Shown here piece by piece: positions 5,185 through 7,225 of a DNA stretch of 7,225 nt. The stretch comes from Thermoproteota archaeon (GTDB lineage: Archaea > Thermoproteota > Methanomethylicia > Methanomethylicales > Methanomethylicaceae): assembly GCA_030055545.1 (NCBI GenBank), contig JASFYK010000047.1:1-7225 (forward strand). The letters run 5' to 3'. Below the pieces are notes generated by a model, which saw nothing but the letters and a program-made list of their open reading frames with translations, did not search any database and was not told the origin of the DNA. A program made the translations under genes and the position numbers. Every line of letters starts with the position of its first letter. The stretch's first letter is position 1.

Positions 5185-7225
5185 TCAGCTACCTCCTGCC
5201 TTCACGACTCTCTCAATGATCTTCTCGACGTTCACTGCCTTGCCGTGGTCGCTCTTAGCGGGATCTACCCCGTCCTCCCCGTACCTGAACTGGATGATCG
5301 ATCCATCTGTGCCTCTCACAGTCAGGTCGTACTCGACGCGCACGTCCTGCAGGGCGTTTATCAGCCTCCTCTGCATGTAGCCGCTCTGGCTTGTCCTGAC
5401 GGCCGTGTCGACCAGCCCTTCCCTGCCTCCCATCGCATGGAAGAAGAACTCAATCGGGTTGAGCTTGTCCTTGTAGCTGCTGTAGACGAAGCCATGGGCC
5501 TCCGCCCCGAGGTCGCCAGGCTTGAAGTGGGGAAGGGTCCTGTTCATGTACCCCCTCATGATCCTCTCGCCTCGGACCGACTGCTGCCCTACGCATGCGA
5601 CCATGTGAGCGAGGTTCATCAGGCTTCCCCTCGCGCCGGTCCTCGCCATGAGGAGCGCAGTGTTCGATTCCTTCAGGTACTGGCTCGCGATCTCCCCTGC
5701 GAGTTCCCTGGCCTCCTCGAGCTCCTGCATGATCTTGGTCTCGAGCGTCTCCTCGAGGGTCCTGCCGGCGAGGCGCTCCAAGAGTCCCTGGTTGTAGATG
5801 TCTATGAGCTCGGATACCTTAGCCTCCGCCTGCCTGATGACCTCGAGGACCTTCCTTTTTGCGTCAGCGGGGAGCTCCTCGTCGTCGAGACCGATCGTAA
5901 GGCCCCGGCTGTCGATGTACGCGAGGAAGAGCTTGAATGCCTTGTCTATGTAGTCCCTGCCCGCGTCGGTGCCGTAGTCCTTGATCAGTCTGTGGAGTAC
6001 GCTCTCGGGCTGTCCTGCCCCGATCGACTTCTTGTCTATGACTCCCTTTATGAGCTTCCCGTCCCTTATCACGACGTACGCGTCGTTCTCGCACTCCTCC
6101 TTCTTGCAGGTCGGGCACTTTAGGCAGACGTTGGACTTGAGGGAGTAGTTGAACCCTTCTGGGAAGAAGAGGCTCGCCAGCTGCTTTCCGGTCCAGAGCT
6201 CCTTCGGCTCGCTTATCGCGGGCGGTGGGAGCTCGCCGGAGTAGCCTGCCCTCGCGAGGAGCTGCGATGCCTCCTCCCTTGTGAGCAGGGTCTCCTTCCT
6301 AGTGAGCATGTAAGCGCCCGAGATGTAGTCCTGTATTCCGCCCATGATCGGCCCCCCGTATCTGGGGGAGAGTATCTGCTCCTGGACGAGCATCAGGACG
6401 CCTGCCTCAGCCCTCGCCTCCTCGCTCTGAGGTACGTGCAGGTTCATCTCGTCCCCGTCAAAGTCAGCGTTGTAGGGCGGGCAGACGCAGAGGTTAAGCC
6501 TGAAGGTCTTGTACGGCAGGACCCTTACCTTGTGAGCCATTATGGACATCCTGTGGAGCGACGGCTGCCTGTTGAAGAGGACGATGTCGCCGTCCTTCAG
6601 GTGGCGCTCGACGACGTATCCGATCTCGACTGCGTCCGCTATTGCCTTCCTGTCCTTCGGGAACCTGAGGTCGATCCTCCTTCCGTCCGGCCTGATTATG
6701 TAGTTCGCTCCGGGGTGTGTGTCCGGGCCGTTCTCGATTAGGCGCTTCACCTGCTCGATGTTATAGGAGTTTATCCTTTCGGGTATCGTCAGAAGCTTCG
6801 CAACGTCTATCGGGACCCCCACCTCGTTGATGCTGATTATCGGGTCTGGGGAGATCACGGTCCTGGCGGAGAAGTCGACGCGCTTGCCCGAGAGGTTCGA
6901 CCTGAACCTGCCCTCCTTGCCCTTGAGCCTCTGCGCCAAGGTCCGCAGCGGCCTTCCGGACCTGTGGCGCGCTGGCGGGATTCCCGAGGTCTCGTTGTCG
7001 AAGTAGGTCGTCACATGGTACTGGAGCAGCTCCCAAAGGTCCTCGATGATTAGCTGCGGGGCCCCGGCATCGACGTTGTCCTTGAGGCGCTCGTTGATCC
7101 TTATGATGTCGACAAGCTTGTGCGTCAGGTCGTCCTCGGATCTGATTCCAGACTCGAGTGTGATGGAGGGGCGGACGGCTGAGGGCGGGACGGGAAGCAC
7201 TGTCAGGACCATCCACTCGGGCCTT
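5185..7225 (-). CDS. rpoA1: DNA-directed RNA polymerase subunit A' (N-terminal part of largest subunit), 5' partial
   Basis: This is the main catalytic subunit, equivalent to the N-terminal two thirds of Rpb1. About 680 codons are in the window. The reading frame stays open to the right edge (RPEWMVLTVLPVPP), a conserved internal motif, so the start, the clamp zinc sites and probably 200 or more residues lie outside; the ATG at 7212 is internal. Landmarks in order: HRSGRPLRTLAQRLKGKEGR; NLSGKRVDFSARTVISPDP; FNRQPSLHRMSIMAHKVRV; the Mg-binding loop NADFDGDEM (6471-6445) with its three Asp; a Cys cluster CLKCPTCKKEEC (about 6125-6090); MARTGARGSLMN; and the bridge helix EFFFHAMGGREGLVDTAVRT (about 5390-5450). 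The end, FRYGEDGVDPAKSDHGKAV, is the normal A' C-terminus, so the split from A'' is at the usual archaeal place. It stops with TGA one base before rpoA2. Confidence 0.98.
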   Translation of the reverse strand, partial: RPEWMVLTVLPVPPSAVRPSITLESGIRSEDDLTHKLVDIIRINERLKDNVDAGAPQLIIEDLWELLQYHVTTYFDNETSGIPPARHRSGRPLRTLAQRLKGKEGRFRSNLSGKRVDFSARTVISPDPIISINEVGVPIDVAKLLTIPERINSYNIEQVKRLIENGPDTHPGANYIIRPDGRRIDLRFPKDRKAIADAVEIGYVVERHLKDGDIVLFNRQPSLHRMSIMAHKVRVLPYKTFRLNLCVCPPYNADFDGDEMNLHVPQSEEARAEAGVLMLVQEQILSPRYGGPIMGGIQDYISGAYMLTRKETLLTREEASQLLARAGYSGELPPPAISEPKELWTGKQLASLFFPEGFNYSLKSNVCLKCPTCKKEECENDAYVVIRDGKLIKGVIDKKSIGAGQPESVLHRLIKDYGTDAGRDYIDKAFKLFLAYIDSRGLTIGLDDEELPADAKRKVLEVIRQAEAKVSELIDIYNQGLLERLAGRTLEETLETKIMQELEEARELAGEIASQYLKESNTALLMARTGARGSLMNLAHMVACVGQQSVRGERIMRGYMNRTLPHFKPGDLGAEAHGFVYSSYKDKLNPIEFFFHAMGGREGLVDTAVRTSQSGYMQRRLINALQDVRVEYDLTVRGTDGSIIQFRYGEDGVDPAKSDHGKAVNVEKIIERVVKAGGS
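5191..5197 (-). promoter_or_regulatory. Shine-Dalgarno motif for rpoA2
   Basis: AGGAGGT on the minus strand, within the last codons of rpoA1, lies seven bases before the ATG at 5183. It is a near-perfect ribosome binding site and confirms that the A'' extension starts there and that the two subunits are separately initiated. Confidence 0.75.

Noticed and set aside
4798..6123. Long plus-strand open frame (441 codons) opposite the rpoA2/rpoA1 junction
   Set aside because: It spans two certain genes on the other strand. Its composition mirrors their codons and no domain is recognisable.
1..7225. Mobile elements, CRISPR arrays or defence genes
   Set aside because: No direct-repeat arrays, transposase motifs or terminal inverted repeats are present, and the gene content and order are those of a conserved housekeeping cluster.

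Overview
The window is archaeal. It carries most of the conserved RNA polymerase / ribosomal protein / elongation factor cluster, all on the minus strand. In transcription order, from the right edge to the left, it reads: rpoA1 (RNA polymerase A', 5' end outside the window), rpoA2 (A''), rpl30e, nusA (archaeal two-KH form), rps12, rps7, tuf (aEF-1A) and rps10. GC content is high in the genes and clearly lower in the short gaps. Shine-Dalgarno motifs of the GGAGGTGATCC type precede most starts.

Lineage: EF-1A carries the longer segment between the G3 and G4 motifs (GEYEAGMGPGGQTREH) that is characteristic of eocyte/TACK archaea and eukaryotes. No EF-2 gene (fusA) lies between rps7 and tuf, where many Euryarchaeota have one. 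Together these suggest a TACK-group archaeon. The largest polymerase subunit is split into A' and A''. As I recall, typical ammonia-oxidising Thaumarchaeota encode it as one gene, so a different TACK branch is more likely. No rRNA is present, so I do not name a genus.

Layout: 5185-7225 and 3783-5183 encode the catalytic largest subunit in two pieces, with the Mg-binding NADFDGD loop and bridge helix in A' and the trigger loop in A''. 3046-3781 encodes L30e and NusA. These four genes are packed with gaps of one to four bases and look translationally coupled. A 66-base gap with a possible TATA element separates nusA from rps12-rps7. That pair ends in a perfect 18-bp palindrome followed by T-runs, a likely terminator. 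A clear TATA box then drives tuf, followed by rps10 after a 30-base spacer containing a T7 run. The last 195 bases hold no gene I can support.

The genes work together in information processing: the RNA polymerase core, a KH-domain elongation/termination factor, four ribosomal proteins (S7, S10, S12, L30e) and the factor that delivers aminoacyl-tRNA. I see no new multi-gene system. The features most worth attention are a probable AUA start codon for nusA, a Lys/Glu-rich N-terminal extension of about 86 residues on A'', a Gly-to-Asp change in EF-1A switch I, and the palindrome overlapping the rps7 stop codon.
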